A stretch of 64,000 nucleotides of DNA from Dipodascopsis uninucleata var. uninucleata (Eukaryota; Ascomycota; Lipomycetes; Lipomycetales; Lipomycetaceae). This document shows, one piece after another, positions 49,058 to 60,029 of this stretch. The stretch is from positions 1,178,001 to 1,242,000 of the forward strand of contig JAJLTO010000004.1 of the NCBI GenBank assembly GCA_030568195.1. Reading direction: 5' to 3'. Both the position numbers and the translations under genes were made by a program. Under the pieces are notes generated by a model. It had not been told where the DNA came from and searched no databases. It was given only the letters and a program-made list of their open reading frames with translations. Numbering within the stretch: position 1 is the first letter of the stretch; every line of letters begins with the position of its first letter.

Positions 49058-49155
49058 ATTGTATGTTAGACGGCAGGTTAGTGCAGTGCTCTTTTGGAGA
49101 CAAGATAAGCGTCAACCTACTGCAGCACCGGGCCGGCCAGTGCTTTCCTACTTAG
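49058..49155 (+). other. Exon-like Cys-rich fragment after a strong acceptor
   Basis: A pyrimidine-rich tract and acceptor (TTTTACGCAG, ending 49057) lead into a frame reading CMLDGRLVQCSFGDKISVN and ending RAGQCFPT before TAG 49153-49155. DGRLVxC followed by a late Cys is the type of C-terminal exon seen in small RNase-like secreted effectors. The frame stays open upstream to 48898 but without a signal peptide. A relic or an exon of an unrecognised gene; low confidence. Confidence 0.25.
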
Positions 49156-50772
49156 TTTCTTCTTGCATAATATCTATATTGGGTATACGAATAGCATAAC
49201 GAAGTTAGTTATTTCGTAGCGGTGATTTTAACCACCCGAGGAGTAGTGGCTGCAGTATACAGGACGATGACCGTTGCTCCGAAGTGGACATTCATTTCTG
49301 CATATGCAGCCGACTTTGATCGTAAGCTCAGTACTATAACTTGATAAATTGTTTGATTTGCATAGAGAGTGCACGAACCAGAAATCAGAGGCAGACAAAG
49401 CTTCAGAGATCTTCAATCATGGATGCAGAGTACAAGGACTACAAACCCGCGAGCTTGCTGTTGCATTCTGTTTTGCCTAAGTTCCAGTGGTAGAGCCGCA
49501 TCTCTCTTCCAGCCTCAATCAGTATATTATAAGCTTGTATAAATATTCATATTCGGATTACCGTTATACACTAGTACGTATCTAGCTACTCTAATCACTA
49601 GTAGACGGCATCGCTAACCTATAACTGGAATCAGTATATCTTCCCTGTTTACTCACGACACTCTTTCCCTTATCCAATACAAGGTACCAGCGCATGAAAC
49701 TAAATTAAATCTCAAAATTCGCATCAGTACGCAAACTAGAGTTCTTTGCATACTTTATTCTAGCAGCGCGTTCCTGGACCGCCTTACAATCGTCATCAAA
49801 TTGTACATGCCTTCCAGGAGAATCCAGCTGCAGAGGAGATGCAGCTTCCGAATACCTAGAATATTTTCATATGAAACCATTTGTTGTATCTCCAAGACAT
49901 TTTAAAATCTCCAAGCTTCTGGCAACCATGTTGCCGGCTGAAGTCTACAGCTGCGCAGTTTCAAACTCTAACCGGCTCTCACTAGAGGTCCTGTCAATTT
50001 CGTCATCTAAAGCTATGTCAGGTTTACAGTTGACAGCAAAAAGCAAATAAGATTTTATTTTAAAGCTAATCACTCCATACAGCTCATGGTGGCATTTTCA
50101 TCATTATGCCATATTCTGCGTAGTGTGGGTAGTGAAGACAGCTGCAGCATGACAGAAATAGTCTATAGTACTAAATTACAAGTCTAGTCCTCTCCTGCAA
50201 ACGCTCTACCGAGCTTAATAAATTAGATTCAATATAGAGGGAAATATGCCTTCATGCTGCTTAGCGGGACAAGATACATGAAGACCATTAGATAGATTAA
50301 ATATGAAAGCATTTGCAGCTCCATATATCATATAGACTACATGTGCATCTAAATTAAATGGCTTTGTCTCTAGTTGCTAGTGATGCATGCTGTGAAAATT
50401 CTCCAGAGTCAATCACAGCAGATGAACATTGGAAGACGACGACATGCGACTGTTAGATTCTCATCTTTTAAGCAAGTACTTCACCCCAGACCGGCTTCAT
50501 TCGTGTTTCAACGTTGCACAGCCCGGATATATTGTTATTTTTTTTTGGACTAGTGCATCCCAGTCTGCTAAACTGACCTCGACAATTCAACATCGATGCG
50601 TTAGTATGAAACAAAATTCTGAAACTTCTGACATCATCCGTTTCTCATACGCTGCTTGTTCTTCCGGTTTCAAGTCGTTCTTCTTTGGCTGAGCTTTTGC
50701 TGAAGTGGTGGACTAAGTTTTCGAGGTCGGCCAGAAGACCTAGAGTAGTTCTCCGTCTCTTAGCGGCTTTCT

Positions 50773-50802
50773 ATGTCATATTTGCTTGGCCAAATATGAC
50801 AT
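50773..50802. repeat. Perfect 12-bp hairpin in the gene desert
   Basis: ATGTCATATTTG (50773-50784) and CAAATATGACAT (50791-50802) are perfect inverted arms separated by CTTGGC. The stem is not simple-sequence, so chance occurrence in this window is unlikely. It may be a palindromic protein-binding site, an RNA hairpin or the end of a small decayed element. Confidence 0.65.
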
Positions 50803-53318
50803 GCAGAAGTGTCAGGAATGATCCCGATGAGTGCCTCTAGTTAGATGCTACTTCAGCTAACAAGGGTTACTGTTTACTCAACTACAATCTCACATGTGTT
50901 CCTAGTCATCTGCCCTGCATTTAACTAGCACCAATACGTTTATAACGCAATAGCAGTACTTCTATAAACCAAATAGTGTGTGGGATCTAGACTAAACCTC
51001 ACGTAGCAATGCTAAAAACGCTCAGTCGCAAGTGCAAACAAGAGCTATTCGTATATTGATGCAGTTCTCCACGTCTGGTATCTGTCTGACGCTGTCTTGC
51101 CGTCTTTCAGGCACAAGATAACACTAGGTCGTACGATATGCATGCTGGACCTCTAGTGTGTAGGTATCCCAATGAATGAGTATCGCTTCAGACCCCAGAG
51201 TCTCAGATTAGTTAAATACCAGATTATAAAATTATGTCGATTTGTCATTACAGTCAGGACTATTTAGTTCTCTCAGCTAATATTTCTACATGCACTACTA
51301 CAATATATCTGTGAGTATCCAAAAATAGCACGCGTATGTCCTTATGGTCCATAAAATCGACTCGTGGCGGTCCAGAGGCACATCAAACGTAGAGCTACAG
51401 CAAAAAAAACACTTGACAGTGGTCCAGTTTTTAAAGTTCGTCAGCCATGAATCCCTTGCTGTCAACTAGTTTATTTTGTGGGTGACATTAGGCCTTTTGG
51501 TATTTGGCATTTTTGGTCCTAGGGTTATAGCAGGTGCCTGACTTGTTCCTATTTAATTATGTAAGTTTGACGTATTAATTAGGGGTATCGGTATGCTGTG
51601 CTAAGTTTGTCTTTGATTTGTAATAATCTCTAACTTATATTAGTTAGTGTTCACGTTCGTTTCCCAACACTGGGAAGAGATTGAAAGGATGAGAAAGCGC
51701 AGTCCTCTTACAGTATCCGTTTCGATTGTGGTCCTTCTGAAAAGTGAAGAGAATAGGTGTATGCAGCCAATGCGTTGACAGCAGAGCTAGTGTCGTTAGC
51801 TTCAATGTCGATGTCTAGTATTCGCACTATGACAGTCTTCGGAAAAAATGCTATAACTGTAAATCCGAACTAACGGACCTACTAATGTCATTTAATGTGC
51901 GTAAACCAAAGTGGTTGTCAACGCCCCACTTACATTATGGAACATTCCGCTGACTTCAGAGCAATGAAATGAAGTAATATGAAATCCCTCTACAAGCGCC
52001 TTTCGCAAGCATCGTTCCTCAAATTAGTTGCAAGCAGAACCATTTATTCACTTTGTCACAGAGAGTAAGGCCAAAGAAAACTTTCTTTTGTCGTGTCTCG
52101 TATGTCGTGTAGAAATAGGAATTTTTTTTTTCGTTGGGCGTCACAAGAGTCACCTCAACGAGTAAAGATATATCTGCTTCTGTCATTGTTTCTTGAGGGA
52201 CATGGCGTGTGTTCCTTTGTCCATCCAATGGTCACACCACAAACTGGATTGGCCACTCGATGTAACCACAAATAGAAGCCAATTAGTTAGAAAAATAAAA
52301 TAAAAAGACCTTTACCAAATCTCGGATTCCTATGGTTACACAAGAATAGTAGAATCAAGTTATTTTCTACGTGTTTCTCTGGTCTTGTGGTTATAGGGTT
52401 AGTGAAATGCCTATCTGCAGTAGATATATTCTAGTATAGAAATATTTTCTATTAAAAGTTGGACTCTCTCATCTACGTCCGGCTAGCTATATACTAGTAT
52501 TTCAAAGACTAGAACTCTAGATATACAGTCCAGGTCGGTACGCACGCCTCTCAAAATGTCATTCTAGTTTAGCTATAGCATTCGTTGTCATAGTGTGAAG
52601 CTGTGACAGAGCTAAACGCTAAAGAAATTGAAGGAGACTGGAATACGGGTACTTCCGAGACTATCACGTTTATAGTAAAAGTGAAGAATGAAGCTAGCAG
52701 TTGGCAGAATTAGAACAAAACTACCAGGAACTGGTTTCTTCAACTAGCCCGGCTGTATATAGCGATAGCATAAACGTTAATAACCACACTAGGTATGCCT
52801 CGAAGTACCAGTAAGTTTGATCGATAGCAAATCATTAATTCGGTTACCTCCTGTTTAAGTTTATCAATTAAGCAGATAATCCATCTAAGAACCTAAGGAC
52901 TATTAGGGATTCGCACTTGCGGGACAAAACTAATAGTACGAGAGAATTCGTCAAATAAGCGACTACAGTATCAATACAGTGAATTCTTAGTACACTGCCC
53001 TAGCTTTCTGTGAGCTTTTACGATTTCTGTAGTATCTCCCGTATTGGAGAATATATTTCTCCGGGATATGACTTTTCTGTCTTGGCTCTGCCAGGTAGTG
53101 GAACAAACGTACTAAAAGTCCGTAGTATCGTGTTTGAGCACTAAATAGCTCATAGATAGTCAATGATGCCTGAAATAATCCGCGTTGTTTCCGCGCCTTC
53201 GTTTGGCACTCGATATGTTGCATGAAGACGATGGGCAAAGTCTGTTACCGGAAGTCACCGCTGGTAGATCCTTTGAGCGTAGAATAATTTACTAAAAGAG
53301 ATACGGTCTGCACATAAC

Positions 53319-53609
53319 ATGAATCTTACCGGCTCTCCTGTTTTACTATTACGGAGACTCGTGCTTGTAAATGAGGATGCCGTTGCTGCATCAAAAAAAC
53401 AGCCTAGCCCACCGTCGGACAACGTAAACCCAAACCTTTACTTTCATCGTGGGTTGCTGCGCTGCACCACAAAGTGTGGAGGCGTGAGGCTAAATAGGAC
53501 GTCTAAGTGTACTTATAAAGGAAAGCTGGTGAATTGCCGGCCGTTCAAGCAGAGTGGCCTCTATGTCTGGAACAGCCAAAAGAACGAGCTGAGAGTCTGC
53601 CAACTGTAA
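53319..53609 (+). CDS. Hypothetical Cys-rich 96-residue ORF
   Basis: The second half has five cysteines in a regular layout: LLRCTTKCGGVRLNRTSKC, then YKGKLVNC, and a final Cys three residues from the end (ELRVCQL). The GKLVNC element parallels DGRLVQC of the fragment at 49058-49155. The N-terminus (MNLTGSPVLLLRRLVLVNED) is only weakly signal-like, so a separate first exon may be missing from this reading. No known family is recognised. Composition and Cys spacing argue for present or past coding. Confidence 0.3.
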   Translation: MNLTGSPVLLLRRLVLVNEDAVAASKKQPSPPSDNVNPNLYFHRGLLRCTTKCGGVRLNRTSKCTYKGKLVNCRPFKQSGLYVWNSQKNELRVCQL

Positions 53610-53826
53610 AATGTAGCTTGCCACTCGATAGGTCATCCCTTTTGTGACAATTCAGAATATCGCCTAGAGAGCTGTGCACTTCTAGAATACGTCTAGCCAT
53701 TATCACAAAAATCGCCATAGTGTACCCGAATGGCACATATGGGAGGTGTCGTGGGACGTTGTCGCTGTGTAAGATATGATTAATACACAAAGCAAGGAAA
53801 ATAAATGCCATGCCAAAGCTCCTCAA
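53545..53826 (-). CDS. Hypothetical 93-residue ORF with signal peptide, antisense to 53319-53609
   Basis: Starts MRSFGMAFIFLALCINHIL, a good secretory signal peptide, then a neutral stretch (PYVPFGYTMAIFVIMARRIL) and two cysteines. It overlaps the 3' end of the plus-strand Cys-rich ORF by 65 bases, so at most one of the two is likely to be fully real, or they end tail-to-tail. No family recognised. Confidence 0.2.
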   Translation of the reverse strand: MRSFGMAFIFLALCINHILHSDNVPRHLPYVPFGYTMAIFVIMARRILEVHSSLGDILNCHKRDDLSSGKLHFTVGRLSARSFGCSRHRGHSA

Positions 53827-54238
53827 GCTTATTTCTTAAACGTGTATACTGTTCCTGACACATCGCTAGTACAATTTGATCTCACTTATCGGTTACCCTA
53901 ATATCGATGCATGCTCCTCGTGATTTATGATGTTGTGGGCTGCTTCGGTAAAGGTCGTGGGGAGAAGTATATCGGGCCCAGGGATGTGCGTGAGCAAAAC
54001 AAATGAGAGAATAGAATTAAAAAAAGAATTTATGGTCCCTTTCTTCTAAGGCAGAAGGGGGTACGTATCTGCCGGTTGCTCCAACCCAACATATACGTAC
54101 TGTTCCAGGACATATACGCCCACCGTACTGATAGATTAGGGCTGTAGAGCTCTTACTAGCACATCGTGTACACGTATTAACTTAATTCTCTGCACCCTGG
54201 AAGCTTCCTAAACCATAAAGATTTGGATTTGAGGTGGG

Positions 54239-54469
54239 ATGCACGATACTAATACAAACTCAGGTACTGTGCCTTTTGGCATGTTTTATCGACATTCGCG
54301 GGCTTGTAAGAGTGAATTTCTCGATGAGCAGGTACTCCCGAACTTACGGTTCGATCAGCTAGATGGAATACAAGAATCTAGCTGGTGTCTTGAGATGACA
54401 TCATTTCAACACGGAAACCTAATGTTTTTCCAGCATCATATAACTGTGGACATGTACGCTTCACTATAG
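54239..54469 (+). other. Hypothetical open frame, 76 codons
   Basis: Reads FGMFYRHSRACKSEFLDEQV and SSWCLEMTSF with a coherent mixed composition and no low complexity; it ends at TAG 54467-54469. No signal peptide and no family recognised. Listed because it lies in the series of plus-strand small frames between 46.9 and 55.8 kb. Confidence 0.18.
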
Positions 54470-55595
54470 GCGTAAATGCAATATACTGTGCCATATTCCG
54501 CATATGCTATTATGGATAGGCGAGTTGATTTCCAATTAAACTGTGACATATAATATATAATAATATAACGTAATGTAATATAGTATAGTTAGGCACGGTA
54601 TATTAGCAAATATAGTATGTACGATGTGTATACACTGTATTCGTTTGTATTAGCCAAGTTGGTAATGTAAATGGCATTATTATTAACGCGTACCAAGAAA
54701 ATAACTATTGCAGATTACTTTAGATTAAAAGGTCTTTCTCGACCAAATTAGTATGATAAATTGATCACTTATTATCATTTTCATACGGCACCAAAGTAAT
54801 CTTTCAGATTGATACTTTTACCGTGCAATAAAATTTACAAGAATTGAATGTATATGTTCATTATTTTTTTTAAAAAGTCATATTGGCTTCTGGCTTGTAC
54901 TAGTCGGCTCAATGATACGCTACTGACGGTTGTTGAGGGCCTGTGATGCTGGCTAAATGTTTTCTTGCTCCCTGCACGTTTAACATTTTTCTCCTAGCAT
55001 ATTTATCCTTTGCTAATTAAAGAAGGTCGGGGCCGTTGCTCTTTGGTTCTACTGCTTATATACTCTGTTCTCATTATTCTTTTTAGTTTAACTGTAAGTA
55101 TCAGCGAAGCACTACACAGTGATGCTTTTTTACAGAATGTCCTGATACAGCGTGTATTGTGATGCTACAAATCAAAATGGCACAAAAAAGTGCCATGTGA
55201 GCGGTAGAATACATTTGTAGAGCAATAGATAAAAAATTGTATAATGTAGTAGATATTGCGGAGAAGATAATGTAAAGATACCTTGATAACTGCTGAGAAG
55301 TCAAGAAACTTACTTCGCATAGGCGATGGTAGTCAATGGGTATGCAATCTAATACCATAGCCTCAGCTATAGACACGCCTGGATCATTTGACGACGTCCT
55401 GTGAACTTCCTTTGCCCTCTTAGCTGCGGTGCCAGTGATTTTCTGGCGTCTCGCGGATCTGAGGTTCGTAATAGCTCTTAGGCATCTTGCTTTGTAACGT
55501 CAAGACAGCACATCCCATCCATAGCCAACTAATGATTGAAGTAGGTATAAGGTGCGTCTTTTGTAAGTTCACAGAGATCTCATTGCAATGCGCCG

Positions 55596-55826
55596 TTGTA
55601 TGAGTTACCGGTTCTTCCAAGCACATCTACCGATCAGCTAAAAGTCTTTGGCGAAGATAACTCCCACTGGAAGCCGTTAACGTATCATTCTACCTGCATC
55701 GTGCTTTTTGCCGAAGACAGCAAAATAAAACTAGTTCTAAGAGGTATCGTGTCAGAATTTGGTGGCTTGCACAAGCATACGGCTCTCGTATGTCCACTAC
55801 AGTCAGTGGCTTATAGCACTGTGTAA
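55596..55826 (+). other. Hypothetical open frame, 76 codons
   Basis: Reads HWKPLTYHSTCIVLFAEDSK and later HKHTALVCPLQS, ending at TAA 55824-55826. The P-x(6)-C-I-V-L-x(3)-D-S core looks like a folded beta segment. No start with a signal peptide and no recognised family. It may be an exon or relic. Confidence 0.2.
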
Positions 55827-57788
55827 CATTAAGAAGGAACTTTTAAACCATGAAATTTTGCAGTGTCATAGTTTTACGACCCGGGCTGTTTGCTAGTATC
55901 ATCTCCTTCGGGCCGTTCCCTCTGCTTTGCTCAATAATAGCAAGCTGTGCTAGAAAATCGAGTATAGTGAGCAAATGATCTCAAGAGCCTTTAAAGTTAC
56001 ATTTGCATACTAGCCCGGCACTACGATAACCTCGGTAAACGCTTCGAGCACAACTGCTTGAAATCGAGTATGCTGATGTTATTGAATTATACGAACAGAT
56101 ACAATAATGAGAAGTACAATTGAAATATCCAATTAGCTAGTCGCTTGTTTCACTGCATTCTGAGAAGCTGCTTTTGGGGGGGATTCGATTTTTGGAGTCT
56201 AAATGGCTGAAAACATATGCTTTCACCCCTTTCGTAGCACTTCTATCATCAGGGGCGTTCACGACGAGTGAGCGGCTAGAGACAATCCACTCAGCTACAT
56301 TACTGGCTCCGTAGACCAGGTAGAGATGCGTTTTCTTAGGCAGTATTAGTTAATCTTTTTCTAATGGAACATACCGCGATCAACTAGATTGTCGAGTCTG
56401 CTGGGCTAAAGATTGACTAGCTTCAATTGTAGCGACAGATTAGATGAAATCCAAAACCTGAAGAACAAGTTTACAGAGCCACACATTATAATAAGTTAGG
56501 GAATGATTGACTTTGCCAACGTATTTAACACATGAAATTTTCTTTTCTCACTAATAATAACAGATATAAATCTTGCAACTCTGACTATCTAGGCTATAAA
56601 GCATATAGTTTGCTGCCGTTCCCGGGAAATTAATATCGTATAAAAAAGGCTTTGCGGAATACTGATTTCGCACGAAATGGTAGCGATCTTGTCGAGATAG
56701 TTATATCATTCATTGGGATTTCCTGTAAAACCGTCCAAGCACACTATTTCGTAAAATTCAGTTTATATACGTTATGCTCTTACTTTTCCCTGGCTGAATT
56801 CTCGAAGTTCTCTGCCTTGGAGGAGAAATAGCAGTTGCGCAATTCCTGACACCGCTTCTGCTGATATTTGATGGCAAGTTTTTGACATACCGATCAACAA
56901 CCTGCTATCAAAGAAGTCTTACAAGTATTAGAGCTCATTAATAGCCGAATGCTGCATTCTGCTTCTCTCTATAAACAAGTATTATACACTCATAAACTGC
57001 ACTACGCGCATATCCTACCTTTTTACGCAGTATCGTCAAACTTTATATGCCGCTGTTATCCTGCTCGTGCTCGTGCTCGCCGATAGTGTATCCACTTCTG
57101 TATTGAACATCTTTACGAGCGGGAGCTAGAAATTTTTGTAACTAGACCCTTGGTTAGAAATAATACTCTTGGTAAAAATTCTTGGAAATCTGTTGGAATA
57201 TTTTATGCTGTGTTAAAAGCTGCCATCGTCTTGATTGCAGCTACGATGAGTCCTATCCTAATTATTGTTCAAAAGAAAAGTTCAAGCTTTTCCTTAAGCA
57301 TCTCAAAATCTTACCACTACAACATACAGTTAAGCTCAGTATAGTTGTCTATATCCAGTGCGCTATGAAGCAGTTAAAAGTGGTTATAGCTGGCACTACA
57401 AATATTTAACCAGTAGTGATGCCTTTTACGATGATTCTACACATTTTTCATTTTTCATTAAAATATAACTACAAGCTAAAAAATTTCGCAAGTAAACTAA
57501 ATTTTCTCCATTATCTATAATACAATCTTGTAATGTACAGTTCTCTAGTTCTATATACTAGGATTGTTTAATACACTTATTCTAAGTTTACAAGGAAATT
57601 TGCCTTCACATACACTTATCTTGAAATCCCATCATTTAATAGTAGACATATGTACTCCCGCAGAATACTGCTATCAAACGACTAAAATTCAAATATCGGC
57701 GGCGCATTAGTCACTGGATCATCTAGGACAATTCCTCGTAGAGACATTTTTCAGGTAATATGTATCAAGTAATTGAAATGAAAGCGAT

Positions 57789-59538
57789 CTAAGAGCCTTT
57801 CTTTACCAAAATCTTCCTGGGAGGTGGCCGACGTCTCTTTTTAGTAACTACACTATTCACAACATTCTGAGAATTCATAGCATTGGCCCTATCGATATCT
57901 ATTGGGTTGTCGCTGTCGTTCCTGATGTTGCCACTTTCGGTAGTAATCTTTGAATCTGTACCGTGGACCACTGTAGAAGTAGATACTGACTTTGTTGGTG
58001 TATTCGATTTTGTCATACCAAAACTCGTATTTGTTGACGACACAGGAATCTTCCTCGTCTTGCTGAGAACTGCAGATGCTTCTTTAGTTTTTAGTGCCGC
58101 CGATAATGGTGATGACGGCATTGCTGTTGCAGCAACAACAGCCTTCAACGATTCCCGTGCTCTTTGCAGAAGGATATCCTCTGATGCCGATTTGCTTGGT
58201 GTTGTCGTTTTGACCCTAGATGGCTCTAGGATGGCTCGATTTATATCTACATTATTGGTGTTCCCAGTGGAAATATTAGAAGGTTTGTTGGTTGTATTAT
58301 GTTCGTTGTCATTATTGCTCATACTGCTTGCCTGTTTCCCATCGGCTACCGGTCTTGAATTAACATTTTCACTGTTCGTAGCAGCAATTGAACTATTCGT
58401 AGATCCGCCTTGACCATTGATTACGAAAGAAGTCTTCTGCGTAGATTTTCGCTTACGCGTTCTTCTCCTTTTCGGTCTTGGAGACGGTGTTTGTTCACTC
58501 ATAATTGATATGTCATCTCGAACTGCATCAGTGAATCCTACTGTCTCAATACTGTCGGGCTGTGTAGACTCAAAATGAGTGACTTCGGCTGCCACATTCT
58601 TACTCTGTTTTTCAGGTACAATCACCTGAATTTGAGAATCTTCTGGAGAAATGGCAGGTGGCTCTGGTTGTGGTACAGGCGGTGAAGATGGGTGCTTTTG
58701 CGGATCAACATCCACATCAGCATCTGATCCATCCACTGGAGCCAGTGACAGCCTTGGATTAAGACTGATACCTGAAATACCCAATCCAGGGCCTGATGGC
58801 ATATTAATAGAGGATATCTCAACTTCATCTAACACAGACTCTGGGACTTCCCTCGATAATCTTCGACGTTTGGCTGTTTGCGAACCACTACTGAGTATTT
58901 TACTTGGTTGTACTCGAGAGCTGTGCTCGATTTTCGGTGTCAAACTAGGAGAGCTCATTCGCATTTCTGTCATCATACCAGTTACTTCTGCCGCATTCCC
59001 ATTCATACCAAGCAACCAGTTTCTAACGTCTCGTCTCGGACTATTAGCTGATAAGATACTTTCTTCTGTAGTAACACGAGCTATTGCATCCTTATGAAAT
59101 ATAGCAGCTGCCGTGTACTCGGGATCGAGATCGCAATCATCAGCGTCACGAATTTCAGCCAATTCTAGTGTCCTAGATAAATTTACACATGCACCTGTTA
59201 ATATCCTATGAGCGTGTATTCATAAAATACCGCAATAAGAATCGCATTCATTCCTTGCTTGATTCAAATAAGAAAGCAGCTACGACTACTTCATTTCAAA
59301 TTAAATATCGAACTTACTCTCCATAAATGCGAGTATATCTCTCTACAATTTCTTCTTTAAGATCTCCGATAGTTATATTTGGTCGAGTCAAATGTACAAA
59401 TTTGCGTTCAATATGTAAATATCGCTCTCCGGTATTCTCTGCGGGTTCGACAGTTTGTTCTACATCAAAAAGTGGACGTAGAACCTGCACTTGTAGTCGC
59501 AGAAATTGCTCCGTCTGGTCGGCACTCATAGCGACCAT
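57789..59538 (-). CDS. Net1/Tof2/Dnt1-family nucleolar protein
   Basis: Two exons, 59318-59538 and 57789-59172, with a 145-base intron in phase 2, give 534 residues. The N-terminal ubiquitin-like domain is about the first 100 residues: FLRLQVQVLRPLF, RYLHIERKFVHL, NITIGDLKEEIVERYTRIYG, continuing over the splice into AEIRDADDCDLDPEYTAAAI. This is the fold shared by budding-yeast Net1 and Tof2 and fission-yeast Dnt1, which hold the Cdc14/Clp1 phosphatase in the nucleolus and control mitotic exit. The rest is disordered, rich in Ser, Pro and Asn, with basic clusters (RPKRRRTRKRKS; KKRRRPPPRKILVKKGS at the very end) typical of nucleolar proteins. The family call is fairly firm; orthology to one member is not. 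Confidence 0.75.
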
Positions 59539-60029
59539 CCGTTTACAACTTTTATGCTCTCAAAATACTAGATCTGATAGGAGTTGTTAGATCTTCTACT
59601 GCTCTTGACTAACTACTGATTTCTTTACCTATTCCCCGTCTTCAAGATCGGCTTCTATAGCCTAAAAAATTTGCTTTTGATCTGAACAAAAAATATTCAA
59701 ACTACTACAATTGTCAGGGGTCATTATGCCAAAACATAGTGGCATTTATACATGCCGCTATCGGGAGTACAAACCACTTAGTCACGTAAATTTTTAACAT
59801 CGCACCAAATTTATGACTATTAGAAACATTTCGTGGGAACACAAGTAAATAATTATTTGTACACAAGTAGACATAGCAGGACTTCTTCAATTGAAGTACT
59901 GGTAAAGTAGGAATAGCTAAATCATCCTCTATATAGAGTATATAGATACTCTCTTAACATAGGAAGAAGTATCGGACAAAATATCTTAGACGGAAAAGTA
60001 ATTACGACAAGTGAACTAGATTCTCCACA
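59539..60029. other. Divergent promoter region, Net1/Dnt1-like and ILV1
   Basis: 491 bases, no gene. TGACTAA at 59607-59613 and TTAGTCA at 59777-59783 (its complement) differ by one base from the Gcn4/CPC1 site; these might control ILV1, but as weak matches they prove little. Confidence 0.45.

Larger units (their letters stand above)
43042..57788. other. 14.7 kb gene desert with scattered effector-like small ORFs
   Basis: No gene with a recognisable conserved domain was found on either strand. The first 2 kb (to about 45000) is AT-rich and probably includes the promoter and leader of the homeobox gene. From about 45300 to 55800 short open frames with signal-peptide-like starts, paired cysteines or exon-like edges recur at intervals of roughly 1 kb; the best are listed separately. 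There are AT-rich runs (54540-54640), three copies of TGCTCG (57062-57079) and two perfect hairpins. I could not recognise any transposase, reverse transcriptase or terminal repeat. Confidence 0.6.

Noticed and set aside
55101-55376. Minus-strand ORF containing a signal-like stretch (MALFCAILICSITIHAVSG)
   Set aside because: The hydrophobic stretch lies late in the frame, only 13 residues follow before the stop, and no continuing exon could be found.
57062-57079. Three copies of TGCTCG
   Set aside because: Too short to call a meaningful tandem repeat.
43042-57788. Desert as a transposon or retroelement block
   Set aside because: No transposase-, integrase- or reverse-transcriptase-like frames, terminal repeats or target-site duplications could be recognised; very old remnants cannot be excluded by eye.
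57883-58413. 176-codon open frame antisense to the Net1/Dnt1-like gene
   Set aside because: It lies wholly inside a well-supported gene and reads as a Val/Leu/Ser shadow of its Ser/Asn/Thr codons.
59607-59783. TGACTAA and TTAGTCA as Gcn4 sites of ILV1
   Set aside because: Both have a mismatch at a conserved position and could be chance in AT-rich DNA; kept only as a remark in the promoter entry.
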